DNA of 64,000 nucleotides from Actinobacteria bacterium OV320. GTDB lineage: Bacteria > Actinomycetota > Actinomycetes > Streptomycetales > Streptomycetaceae. The translations under genes and the position numbers were made by a program. Below are positions 7,798 through 15,637 of this stretch, in pieces. The DNA lies in contig LJCX01000026.1 in assembly GCA_001298545.1 (NCBI GenBank), positions 248,001 through 312,000 of the forward strand. The letters are read 5' to 3'. The notes under the pieces were generated by a model. It was not told the DNA's origin and did not search any database. It saw only the letters and a program-made list of their open reading frames with translations. Positions within the stretch are counted from its first letter, which is position 1. Each line of letters opens with the position of its first letter.

Positions 7798-8730
7798 ATG
7801 CGTCTGCTCACCCACCTGCGGCACGTCGACCTCGCCGTGCCCGACTACGACAGGCAACTCGACTTCTACGCCGGTGTCTGGGGCCTGACCAAGGTCGCCG
7901 AGGACTCCGGGATCTCCTTCCTGGCCGCCGAGGGCAGCCCCGAGAATTACGTCGTACGGCTGCGCAAGGCCGACGAGAAGCGCCTCGACCTGGTCTCCTA
8001 CGGCGCCGCGTCCGCCGCCGACGTCGACACGCTCGCGGAACAACTGCTGGCCGGCGGAGTTCGGTTGATCACGCGGCCGGGCAAGGTCGACACCCCGGGC
8101 GGCGGCTACGGCTTCCGCTTCTTCGACGTCGACGGCCGCACCGTCGAGGTCTCGGCGGACGTCGGGACCCGGCAGCACCGCAAGATCGAGGAGAAGGAGG
8201 CCATCCCGGTCAAGCTCTCGCACGTCGTCCTCAACTCCCCCGACCTGAACGTCACCCGGGAGTGGTACGAGCGCCACCTGGGCTTCCGGCTCTCCGACAC
8301 CCTCATGCATCCCCGGATGGGTGAGGCCATGCACTTCATGCGGATCAGCGACCAGCACCACTCCATGGCGATCGCCAAGGGCCCGCACACCTCCCTGCAC
8401 CACGTCTCCTTCGAGATGCGCGGTATCGACGAGTACCTGCGCGGCTCCGGCCGGGTGATCCGCTCGGGGGCCCGCAAGCTCTGGGGCCCGGGGCGGCACA
8501 CGGCGGGCGACAACACCTTCACCTACTTCCTCGACCCCCAGGGCAACACCGTCGAGTACACGACGGAGCTCGAGCTGCTGGACGAGGACACCTGGCACCC
8601 GCACGTCTACGACTTCTCCCAGCCCGAGATCGCCGACCAGTGGGGCACCGCCAACCCCATGAACGAACTCGTCGCCAAGGAGTCCTTCAACGACGTCGAC
8701 CGCGGCGTGTTCACCGCCCCGCCGGTCTGA
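7798..8730 (+). CDS. Extradiol (type I, VOC-fold) ring-cleavage dioxygenase
   Basis: 310 residues made of two VOC modules, as in catechol 2,3-dioxygenases. The second module keeps the Fe(II) triad: His141 (LSHVVLN), His202 (LHHVSFE) and Glu253 (NTVEYTTE). The first module has lost these residues, as usual in type I enzymes. It should cleave a catechol- or gallate-type ring next to the hydroxyls. It starts 5 bp after the amidohydrolase, in the same operon. The following gene is a second FAH-family protein, the expected next step on a meta-cleavage product. Substrate specificity is not readable. Confidence 0.88.
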   Translation: MRLLTHLRHVDLAVPDYDRQLDFYAGVWGLTKVAEDSGISFLAAEGSPENYVVRLRKADEKRLDLVSYGAASAADVDTLAEQLLAGGVRLITRPGKVDTPGGGYGFRFFDVDGRTVEVSADVGTRQHRKIEEKEAIPVKLSHVVLNSPDLNVTREWYERHLGFRLSDTLMHPRMGEAMHFMRISDQHHSMAIAKGPHTSLHHVSFEMRGIDEYLRGSGRVIRSGARKLWGPGRHTAGDNTFTYFLDPQGNTVEYTTELELLDEDTWHPHVYDFSQPEIADQWGTANPMNELVAKESFNDVDRGVFTAPPV

Positions 8731-8779
8731 CCCCCCGTCCCCGAGCCACTCCCCGAGCCCCCGGAGCCTGGAGCCGTCC

Positions 8780-9751
8780 ATGCGTTTCGCCACCTACGAA
8801 CACCAGCACCGGCGCCGGGTCGCCGTCGTCGACGAGGACGGCACCCTCCGCCCGGTGCCCGGCGCGCGCTCGCTCACGGAGCTGATCCGGTCCGGCGACG
8901 GCCTCGACGCGCTGCTCGGCGTCGGCGCCGCCGCCCTCGCCGCTCCGGCCGGACCCCAGGTGTCCGAGGTGCGGCTGCTGCCGCCGCTGGAGCCGCCCAC
9001 CGTGCGGGACTTCGTCACCTTCGAGGAACACGTCGAAGGGGTACGACGATCCGTGGACGGGGCCGGCGGGGTGCCGGAAGCCTGGTACGACGCCCCGACC
9101 TTCTACTTCACCAACCCGTACGCGGTCGTCGGCGCACACGACGACGTGCCGGTGCCGCCGGGCAGCCACCTGCTCGACTTCGAGCTGGAGGTCGCGGCGG
9201 TCGTCGGCCGCGAAGGACGGGACCTCAGCCCCGAACGGGCACGGGACCACATCGTCGGTTACACGGTCTTCAACGACTGGTCGGCCCGGGACCTCCAGTC
9301 CCGGGAGATGCAGGTCCGACTCGGCCCGTGCAAGGGCAAGGACACGGCCGCCACCCTCGGGCCGTACCTGGTCACCGCGGACGAGCTGGAGCCCTACCGG
9401 GACAGCGACGGCTTCCTGCGCCTGGCACTGACCGCCGCCGTGAACGGCGAGGTCATCGGCGAGGACCTGCTGTCGAACATGAGCTGGACCTTCGAGGAGA
9501 TGGTCGCCTACGCCTCACGGGGCACCGTCGTCCGCCCCGGCGACGTGCTCGGCTCCGGCACCTGCGGCAACGGCGGCTGCCTGGCGGAGCTGTGGGGGGT
9601 ACGCGGACAGCAGTCACCGCCGCCGCTGCGGCCCGGTGACACGGTCACCCTCACCGTCGAGGGCATCGGCACGGTCTCCAACACGGTGGTGGCGGGCGCC
9701 GATCCGCTGCCGCTCCCCGCCGCCCGCCGCCGTACCCGGGAGCGGCCGTGA
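8780..9751 (+). CDS. Fumarylacetoacetate hydrolase family protein (second copy)
   Basis: 323 residues. It differs from the first FAH copy in having a shorter N-terminal part (about 1-70) before the catalytic domain. The metal-binding pair is E135 and E137 (FELEVAAVVG), with FNDWSARDLQ (about 167-176), GSGTCGNGG near 257, and a C-terminal beta strand ending GDTVTLTVEGIG. This pattern is common to 2-keto-4-pentenoate hydratase/HpaG-type isomerases. It begins 49 bp after the dioxygenase, and its stop overlaps the SDR start by 4 bp. Hydrolysis or isomerisation of the ring-cleavage product is the likely role. Confidence 0.85.
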   Translation: MRFATYEHQHRRRVAVVDEDGTLRPVPGARSLTELIRSGDGLDALLGVGAAALAAPAGPQVSEVRLLPPLEPPTVRDFVTFEEHVEGVRRSVDGAGGVPEAWYDAPTFYFTNPYAVVGAHDDVPVPPGSHLLDFELEVAAVVGREGRDLSPERARDHIVGYTVFNDWSARDLQSREMQVRLGPCKGKDTAATLGPYLVTADELEPYRDSDGFLRLALTAAVNGEVIGEDLLSNMSWTFEEMVAYASRGTVVRPGDVLGSGTCGNGGCLAELWGVRGQQSPPPLRPGDTVTLTVEGIGTVSNTVVAGADPLPLPAARRRTRERP

Positions 9752-10500
9752 CCGCCGCGCACCGGGGGAGGCTCGCGGGCAAGGTCGTGGTCGTCACCGG
9801 CGCGGCCCGCGGCCAGGGCGCGGCGGAGGCCGCGGCGCTGGTCCGCGAGGGCGCCCGGGTGGTCGCCACCGACGCCCGGCCGACGGGCGACTGCCGGCGC
9901 CTCGACGTCACCAGCGAGGACGACTGGGCCGAACTGGCCGCGGCCCTGCGGGAGTCGTACGGCGAGGTGCACGGCCTGGTCAACAACGCGGGCATCACCT
10001 GGCGCGCCCGCGTCGGCGACGTACGGCCCGAGGACTTCGCCCGCGTCCACGCCGTCAACGTCACCGGACCGCTGCTCGGCATCCAGCACCTGGCCCCGCT
10101 GATGCCGCCGGGTTCCTCCGTCGTCAACGTCGGCTCCTCCGCCGCCCTCACCGGCCACTACCCGGTCGCCTACACGGCGAGCAAGTGGGCCCTGCGCGGA
10201 CTGTCGAAGAGCGCGGCGACCGAGCTCGGCCCGCGCGGCATCCGCGTGAACACGATCCACCCCGGCTTCATCGAGACCGAGATGACCGCCTCCGCCGCGC
10301 CCGCATTCCGCGACGCGAACGTCCGCGAGACACCGCTCGGCCGCACGGGCACCGCGCACGAGGTCGCCCCGCTCGTGGTGTTCCTGCTGTCCGACGAGGC
10401 CTCCTTCATCACCGGCGCGGAGATCCCCGTCGACGGCGGCCTCACCGCGCACGGCGGCGTGAAGTCCGTCTCCGACGCCCTGCGCGAGGCGGCGCCGTGA
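9748..10500 (+). CDS. SDR-family oxidoreductase
   Basis: 250 residues, a classical short-chain dehydrogenase. TGAARGQG (17-24) is the cofactor motif, NNAG lies near 76-79, the catalytic Ser is in GSSAALTG, and Y142-x3-K146 is in YTASK. The acidic Asp of VVATDAR after beta-2 suggests NAD(H). The C-terminal DGGLTAHGG is typical of 3-alpha-hydroxysteroid and carveol dehydrogenase-like SDRs. GTGA coupling to the second FAH gene makes it the last gene of the first operon. It may oxidise an alcohol on the aromatic side chain or a ring-cleavage intermediate. Confidence 0.87.
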   Translation: MTAAHRGRLAGKVVVVTGAARGQGAAEAAALVREGARVVATDARPTGDCRRLDVTSEDDWAELAAALRESYGEVHGLVNNAGITWRARVGDVRPEDFARVHAVNVTGPLLGIQHLAPLMPPGSSVVNVGSSAALTGHYPVAYTASKWALRGLSKSAATELGPRGIRVNTIHPGFIETEMTASAAPAFRDANVRETPLGRTGTAHEVAPLVVFLLSDEASFITGAEIPVDGGLTAHGGVKSVSDALREAAP

Positions 10501-10671
10501 GACGCCCCGACCGAATGCGAAGACCGCCGCCCCACTGCGTACCGACGCCGTCGCCGCCCGCTGACCACCTCCTGCCCGGCTTCGCCAGTGCCGCGTGTCG
10601 AGTACGTGGGCCGCACACAAAGATTCCGCGTCGGGCACTTCGTGCGGACGGAGTGGCTTTGCTAACGTGCG

Positions 10672-10685
10672 CTAGATCGATTTAG
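10672..10685. promoter_or_regulatory. Imperfect operator copy upstream of the C1 operon
   Basis: CTAGATCGATTTAG, a near-palindrome with one mismatched pair relative to the perfect copy 40 bp downstream (centre to centre about 42 bp). It contains ATCGAT with a central CG, as in LacI-family operators. It lies directly after TTGCTAACGT, which may belong to the promoter. Confidence 0.5.
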
Positions 10686-10711
10686 TCGGCCCCCTTGCTC
10701 TCCCTGGCGTT

Positions 10712-10729
10712 CACTAAATCGATTTAGTG
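10712..10729. promoter_or_regulatory. Perfect 18-bp palindromic operator, C1 operon
   Basis: CACTAAATCGATTTAGTG reads identically on both strands. The AATCGATT core with central CpG is the usual shape of a LacI/GalR-family operator. The LacI-family gene ending this cluster is the obvious candidate repressor. The palindrome lies 43 bp before the ATG of the O-demethylase gene, placed to block transcription. Confidence 0.7.
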
Positions 10730-10772
10730 CGAGATGGCGCGACGGGACGAACGCTCGGCAAAGGAGCCGCAC

Positions 10773-12116
10773 ATGACGACCCCCTCCCTCCAGGACGGCA
10801 TCGACCGGGCCGGGTCCCCGATGAAGCTGCTGTGGCGGCCGAACGCGGAGCCGTGGCTTCCCGAGGTCGTGGACCGCGAGTACGCCGGCTGGCGTCAGGA
10901 GCAGACCGCCTGGCACCGGGGCGTGGCGCTCCTCAACCTCTCGCACCACATGTACGACATGTGGATCGAGGGCCCGGACGCCACCCGGGTGCTGGCCGAC
11001 CACGGCGCCAACAACTTCGAGAAGTTCGCGATAGGGCAGGCCAAGCAGTACGTGCCGGTCACCCGGCACGGTCACCTCGTGACCGACGGCATCCTGGCCC
11101 GCGAGGGCGAGAACAGGTACCTGCTCAGCGGGATCCCGGCCGCGCAGCACTGGGTGCGGTACCACGCGGAGAAGGGCGGCTACGACGTCGGTTTCGCCAC
11201 CGACCCGTCCTGCGCCTTCCGGCCCGGCGGCGGTGACCCGAAGCTGTTCCGCTACCAGATCCAGGGGCCGCTGGCCGCCGAACTCGTCGAGCGCGCCTTC
11301 GGCGGACCGCTGCCGGAGACGAAGTTCTTCCACTCCAGCCCCGTCACCCTGGACGGGCGTCCGATGCGGGCCCTGCGGCACGGCATGGCCGGCCAGGCGG
11401 GCTTCGAGTTCATCGGCGACTGGGAGCACTCCGCGTACGTCCACGAGACGTTCCTCAAGGTCGGTGAGCCCCTCGGCCTGATCCGGGTGGGCGCCCTGGC
11501 CTACGCCACACCGAGCGTGGAGAGCGGCTGGATCCCCTCGCCGGTGCCCGGCATCTACACCGACCCGGACCTGCTGGAATACCGCCGGTACCTGCCCCTG
11601 TTCGGTATCGAGGGCAAGCGCCCGCTGAACGGCAGTCACTACTCGGAGGACATCGAGGACTACTACGTGTCCCCGTACGAGCTCGGCTACGGGAAGATGA
11701 TCTCCTTCAACCACGACTTTCTGGGCCGGGACGCCCTGCTGAAGGCGAAGGACGAGCCGCTGCGCACCAAGGTCACCCTCGTCCTGGACCCGGACGACGT
11801 CCGCTCCGTCATCGGCGGGGGCGAGGACCCGGGGTTCGTCCTCACCTACGCCCGTCACCGGGTGGAGAGCGCGGCAGGTCCGGTCGGCATGACGATGCAG
11901 AGCGCGTCGATCGACCCGGTGGGCACGGTCCTGGCGCAGACCCTGATCGACCCGGAGTACGCCGCGCCGGCCACCGAGGTGGCGGTCGTCTGGGGCGAGC
12001 ACCCCGGTTGTGGCACCGACCCCGGGGCCGACCTCGGCTTCCCCCGGATCCGCGCCACCGTCCAGCCGTCCCCGTTCAACGCGCACGCACGCACCCTGTA
12101 CCGCCACAACCGCTGA
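10773..12116 (+). CDS. GcvT-family tetrahydrofolate-dependent O-demethylase (LigM/DesA-like)
   Basis: 447 residues of the aminomethyltransferase (GcvT/DmdA) superfamily. An N-terminal folate-binding region includes ALLNLSHHMYDMWIEGPDA (about 49-67), and a C-terminal barrel follows (GRDALL near 325, VGMTMQSASIDPVGTVLAQ near 372). The length and these segments fit LigM/DesA vanillate, 3-O-methylgallate and syringate O-demethylases better than glycine-cleavage GcvT (about 370 residues). The following MetF- and PurU-type genes match the C1-disposal genes found with such demethylases. The ATG at 10773 follows AAAGGAG. It should transfer the methoxyl methyl to THF, giving 5-methyl-THF and a free phenol. 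A DmdA-like DMSP demethylase is the main alternative. Confidence 0.75.
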   Translation: MTTPSLQDGIDRAGSPMKLLWRPNAEPWLPEVVDREYAGWRQEQTAWHRGVALLNLSHHMYDMWIEGPDATRVLADHGANNFEKFAIGQAKQYVPVTRHGHLVTDGILAREGENRYLLSGIPAAQHWVRYHAEKGGYDVGFATDPSCAFRPGGGDPKLFRYQIQGPLAAELVERAFGGPLPETKFFHSSPVTLDGRPMRALRHGMAGQAGFEFIGDWEHSAYVHETFLKVGEPLGLIRVGALAYATPSVESGWIPSPVPGIYTDPDLLEYRRYLPLFGIEGKRPLNGSHYSEDIEDYYVSPYELGYGKMISFNHDFLGRDALLKAKDEPLRTKVTLVLDPDDVRSVIGGGEDPGFVLTYARHRVESAAGPVGMTMQSASIDPVGTVLAQTLIDPEYAAPATEVAVVWGEHPGCGTDPGADLGFPRIRATVQPSPFNAHARTLYRHNR

Positions 12117-12156
12117 CGCGGGTCGACCGAGAAGCGAAACGAGAGACGTCAAGACG

Positions 12157-13029
12157 ATGCAACCCGCGAGCACGGTACGCACAGCGGTCGGCACCTCGCT
12201 GCTGGACGACTTCTCCCTGGAGATGACCGGGAAGGACGTCCCCAAGCTGGAGGAGGCCCGCCACACCATCCCCCCGGGCACCCGGATCAACGTCACCTTC
12301 CTCGGCAACGAGGACCTCCGGCTGCGGCTGGACGCGGCCCGGGCGGTCAAGCGGCTCGGCTTCGTGCCCGTACCGCACATATCCGCCCGGCGGCTCGGAT
12401 CCCGCGACGACTTCGAGCGGTTCCTGGCCGGACTGCGCGCGGACGGCACCTCCGACAACGTGTTCCTCGTCGGCGGGGACCCGGCACACCCCGAGGGCCC
12501 TTACGCGGACGCGCTGTCCCTGATCGGCACGGGGCTGCTGCGGGAGTACGGCGTCCGTCACGTCGGCATCGCCGGCTACCCCGAGGGCCACCCCTCGATC
12601 GACGGCGCCGCCCTGTGGTCCGCGCTGCGGGACAAGCACGAGGCGCTCGCCGCCCAGCCGCTGGAGGCCGGTGTCATCACCCAGTTCGGCTTCGACGTCG
12701 ACCCGGTGCTCGCCTGGGTGGAGGAGGTCCGCAGCCGTGGCGTCGGTCTGCCGATCAGGATCGGCGTGCCCGGTCCCGCCGGAGTGCGGCGGCTCATGGC
12801 GTACGCGGCCCGTTTCGGTGTCGGCACCAGCGCCTCCGTCGTCAAGAAGTACGGCTTCTCCCTGACCAACCTCATGGGTACGGCGGGACCGGACCGATTC
12901 CTGCGCGCCCTCGCGGCGGCCCACGCCCCCGCCCGCCACGGCGAGTTGAAGATCCATTTCTATACGTTCGGCGGGCTCGGGGCGACGTCCGACTGGGCCG
13001 CCCGCTTCCGGAAGGACAGCCCGGCATGA
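12157..13029 (+). CDS. Divergent methylenetetrahydrofolate reductase (MetF-like)
   Basis: 290 residues with the FAD-dependent MetF TIM-barrel pattern. VFLVGGDPAHPEGPY corresponds to the LRGD flavin and folate-binding region, followed by GIAGYPEGHP, TQFGFD and the late RIGVPGP, all canonical. The N-terminal strand that usually reads E-F-F-P-P, bearing the catalytic Glu, is VTFLGNED here, so this is not a standard biosynthetic MetF. Lying between an O-demethylase and PurU, it probably oxidises 5-methyl-THF to 5,10-methylene-THF. It starts 40 bp after the demethylase and its stop overlaps purU (ATGA). Confidence 0.8.
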   Translation: MQPASTVRTAVGTSLLDDFSLEMTGKDVPKLEEARHTIPPGTRINVTFLGNEDLRLRLDAARAVKRLGFVPVPHISARRLGSRDDFERFLAGLRADGTSDNVFLVGGDPAHPEGPYADALSLIGTGLLREYGVRHVGIAGYPEGHPSIDGAALWSALRDKHEALAAQPLEAGVITQFGFDVDPVLAWVEEVRSRGVGLPIRIGVPGPAGVRRLMAYAARFGVGTSASVVKKYGFSLTNLMGTAGPDRFLRALAAAHAPARHGELKIHFYTFGGLGATSDWAARFRKDSPA

Positions 13030-13931
13030 CCCTCACCCAGGACGCTCCGCCCCGCGCCGCCAGGAGCGGGCCGCCCGCCCCGCAGGCCTCGCTCGTCGTG
13101 CAGGGCGCCGACGCCACCGGCATCGTGGCCGCCGTCACCTCCGCCCTCGCCGGCCACGGCGCGAACATCGTCTCCCTCGACCAGTACTCGGACGATCCGC
13201 AGGGCGGCGCCTTCTTCCAGCGGACCGTGTTCGGCCTCGACGGCCTCCAGGCCGCGCTGCCCGCCCTGCGGGCCGACCTGGACCGGACCCTGGTGGACGC
13301 GTTCGGGCTCCGCTACACGCTCCGCGACCTCTCCGTGCCCAAGCGGGCCGCGATCTTCGCCTCCAAGTCGGACCACTGCCTGCTCGACCTGCTCTGGCGC
13401 CACCGTCAGGGCCAACTCCCCGTCACCGTCGCCATGGTGATCTCCAACCATCCCGATGTGGCCGAGGAGGTACGGAGTTTCGGCGTCCCCTTCTTCCATG
13501 TCCCCTGCCAGGGCGCCGACAAGTCGGCCGCGGAGGCGGAACACCTCCGACTGCTCCGGGGCAACGTCGACTTCGTCGTCCTGGCCCGCTACATGCAGAT
13601 CCTGTCGGCGGACTTCATCGATCGGGTCGGCGTGCCGATCATCAACATCCACCACTCCTTCCTGCCCGCCTTCATCGGCGCCGGACCGTACGCCAAGGCC
13701 AAGGAACGCGGCGTGAAACTGGTCGGCGCCACCGCCCACTACGTCACCGAGAACCTCGACGAGGGCCCGATCATCGAACAGGACGTCGTCCGCGTCACCC
13801 ACGCCCACACCGCCGGCGACCTCACCCGCCGTGGCGCCGACGTGGAACGCGCGGTGCTCTCCCGCGCCGTCCTGTGGCACGCCGAGGACCGCGTGATCCG
13901 CGACGGCAACCACACCATCGTCTTCGCCTGA
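13026..13931 (+). CDS. purU: Formyltetrahydrofolate deformylase
   Basis: 301 residues. The N-terminal ACT-type domain (about 20-95: GADATGIVAAVTSALAGHG, NIVSLDQYSD) is followed by a formyltransferase-fold catalytic domain. The catalytic trio is visible as Asn and His in INIHHSFLPAF and Asp in ENLDEGPII. PurU hydrolyses 10-formyl-THF to formate and free THF. As the last gene of the O-demethylase operon it would drain the methyl carbon as formate and return THF for the next demethylation. Housekeeping PurU usually stands alone; this copy appears dedicated. Confidence 0.92.
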   Translation: MTLTQDAPPRAARSGPPAPQASLVVQGADATGIVAAVTSALAGHGANIVSLDQYSDDPQGGAFFQRTVFGLDGLQAALPALRADLDRTLVDAFGLRYTLRDLSVPKRAAIFASKSDHCLLDLLWRHRQGQLPVTVAMVISNHPDVAEEVRSFGVPFFHVPCQGADKSAAEAEHLRLLRGNVDFVVLARYMQILSADFIDRVGVPIINIHHSFLPAFIGAGPYAKAKERGVKLVGATAHYVTENLDEGPIIEQDVVRVTHAHTAGDLTRRGADVERAVLSRAVLWHAEDRVIRDGNHTIVFA

Positions 13932-14044
13932 CGGCACGAGGCGACGGCACACGGCGTTCAGCTCACCGCCGGTCGCGCTCGTCGCGTAGGCTGACGCGCG
14001 GGACTTAATCGTTCTACGCGTGCGCTGAGAGGGAGTGGGTCGGC

Positions 14045-15070
14045 GTGGGCCGTTCCGGTCGGGTGACGCTGAGCGACGTAGCCAAGGCATCCGGTGTGTC
14101 CCGGGCGACGGTGAGCTTCGTGCTGAACGACGACCCACGGCAGACGATCTCCGCGGCCACCCGGGAGCGAGTCACCGAGGCGGCCCGCGAGTTGGGGTAC
14201 GTCCCGCACGGCATCGCCCGCGCCCTGCGCGAGGGTTCCTCGCGCATCGTCGTGCTCAACGTCGACCGGGGCATCGAGGGCAACTTCTCCCGGAGCTATG
14301 TCCGAGGGCTCGACGAGGAACTGGCCGAGCACGACCACGTCCTCCTCGTCCGGCACGGACACGCGGCGCCCGAGGCCACGCAGAAGATCCTCGACGCCAT
14401 CGTGCCGCGGGCGGTGCTCAGGCTCGGCGAGGCCTACATGAGCGGGCACGAATCGGACGAGGCGGATGAGCGGGACGAGACGGACGAGCAGGGTGAGGTG
14501 GGCGCGCAGGACGCTGCGGGCGAGCCGGGCGAGCCGGATGAGCGGGACGAGCGGGACGAGCAGGACCGGGAGACCGGCTTCGCCGCGAACGCCGCGCTCC
14601 AGATCGGCTTCCTCGCCGAACGCGGGCACACCCGGATCGCGATGGCCCTGCCCGACCACGAGTTCCCGCTGACACAGGCCCGGCTCGGCTTCGCCCGGGA
14701 GGCCGCCCGGCGACGCGGACTCGCGCCCCTGGAACGCCTTGTCGTGCCACGGCCGCGGGAGGCCGGCGCGGCCGCCGTCGAGGCGTTCCTGGCGGCGCAC
14801 GCGGAGGTGACCGCCCTGGCCGCCTTCGACGACGACATCGCGCTGCGCAGCCTCACGGCCCTGCGTGACCTCGGGCTGCGGGTGCCCGAGGACGTGGCCG
14901 TGATCGGGTTCGACGACACCGAGTACGGCTCCCTGTCCACGCCCGCGCTCACCACCGTGCGCATCGACGCCGAGATCCTCGGACGGATCGCCGCGCGGGA
15001 CGCCCTCGGTATCGACACGGGGGGCCTGGCGCCGGTGCGCGGCCAGATCGTGGACCGCGCGTCCGTGTGA
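14045..15070 (+). CDS. LacI-family transcriptional regulator with acidic insertion
   Basis: 341 residues. The LacI helix-turn-helix is VTLSDVAKASGVSRATVSFV (7-26), the hinge helix follows at about 50-62, and a sugar-binding-protein-like effector domain ends in the standard IGFDDTEYGSLSTPALTTVR. Between about 135 and 176 an Asp/Glu/Arg-rich low-complexity stretch (SDEADERDETDEQGE and so on) interrupts the domain, encoded by degenerate 9-bp repeats. LacI proteins lack such an insert. The gene follows purU in the same direction with its own GTG start, and the palindromes upstream of the C1 operon are LacI-like. It probably represses the cluster in response to the aromatic substrate. Confidence 0.87.
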   Translation: MGRSGRVTLSDVAKASGVSRATVSFVLNDDPRQTISAATRERVTEAARELGYVPHGIARALREGSSRIVVLNVDRGIEGNFSRSYVRGLDEELAEHDHVLLVRHGHAAPEATQKILDAIVPRAVLRLGEAYMSGHESDEADERDETDEQGEVGAQDAAGEPGEPDERDERDEQDRETGFAANAALQIGFLAERGHTRIAMALPDHEFPLTQARLGFAREAARRRGLAPLERLVVPRPREAGAAAVEAFLAAHAEVTALAAFDDDIALRSLTALRDLGLRVPEDVAVIGFDDTEYGSLSTPALTTVRIDAEILGRIAARDALGIDTGGLAPVRGQIVDRASV

Positions 15071-15078
15071 CCGCTGAC

Positions 15079-15114
15079 CAGCCGGTGGCCGCCGAGCAGC
15101 CGGTGGCCGCCGTC
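15079..15114. repeat. 18-bp direct duplication
   Basis: The unit CAGCCGGTGGCCGCCGAG occurs twice in tandem (the second copy ends differently) just after the LacI stop. It is spacer sequence between the convergent LacI and MerR genes. Confidence 0.6.
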
Positions 15115-15213
15115 GAGTCGTGGCGAGCCGTCGAGCCGTGACGAACCGGCGCCGTCGCCGGGAGCGGCCACGTCCACCGGTCCCGTTGAGCCGTCCGCCT
15201 CGCGGGACTGGCG

Positions 15214-15585
15214 TCAGGGACGTTCGTAGGTGCGCAGGGCCAGTTCCGCGCGCAGCCGGCTCAGGCGGTCGATCTCGGCGTCGAGGGCCGCGATCCTGCG
15301 GTCGACCACCCCGGAACCGGGCCCGCCGCCGTCGGGGGGCCCGCACCGCCGTCGGGGATTCTCCACCAGCAGGCCGATCCGGTCGGCGAAACTGCGCAGG
15401 TCCTCGACGGTGAGCCCGAGCGCCAGCAGCTCACGGATGACGCGGACCCTCGCCACCTCGTCCGGCCCGTACTCACGTTGCCCGGTGGCGGTGCGCCGCG
15501 GCGGTGGCAGCAGGCCCCGTTCCTCGTAGAACCGCAGTGCCCGGGGGGTGGTCCCCGCGGCGGCCGCCGCGTCTCCGATCCGCAT
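15214..15585 (-). CDS. MerR-family regulator
   Basis: 123 residues. The MerR winged helix starts at residue 1: MRIGDAAAAAGTTPRALRFY, then EERGLLPP and QREYGPDEVARVRVIRELLALG. A C-terminal dimerisation helix (about 85-118) is interrupted by a Gly/Pro-rich segment. There is no Cys pair typical of metal sensors, so it belongs to the small-molecule or redox branch. It lies 52 bp downstream of the reductase gene on the same strand. A palindrome overlapping a TTGACG element upstream of the reductase is the likely operator, so the pair forms an autoregulated unit. Confidence 0.85.
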   Translation of the reverse strand: MRIGDAAAAAGTTPRALRFYEERGLLPPPRRTATGQREYGPDEVARVRVIRELLALGLTVEDLRSFADRIGLLVENPRRRCGPPDGGGPGSGVVDRRIAALDAEIDRLSRLRAELALRTYERP

Positions 15586-15637
15586 GTCCGTCCTCGCGTC
15601 CTCGGTCTCGGCCGCCGCGACCGCGCGCGACGACGCC

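Noticed and set aside
13999..14016. Autoregulatory operator before the LacI gene (ACTTAATCGTTCTACG)
   Set aside because: It has a central CG like the other operators, but the two sides match at only about two of five positions.
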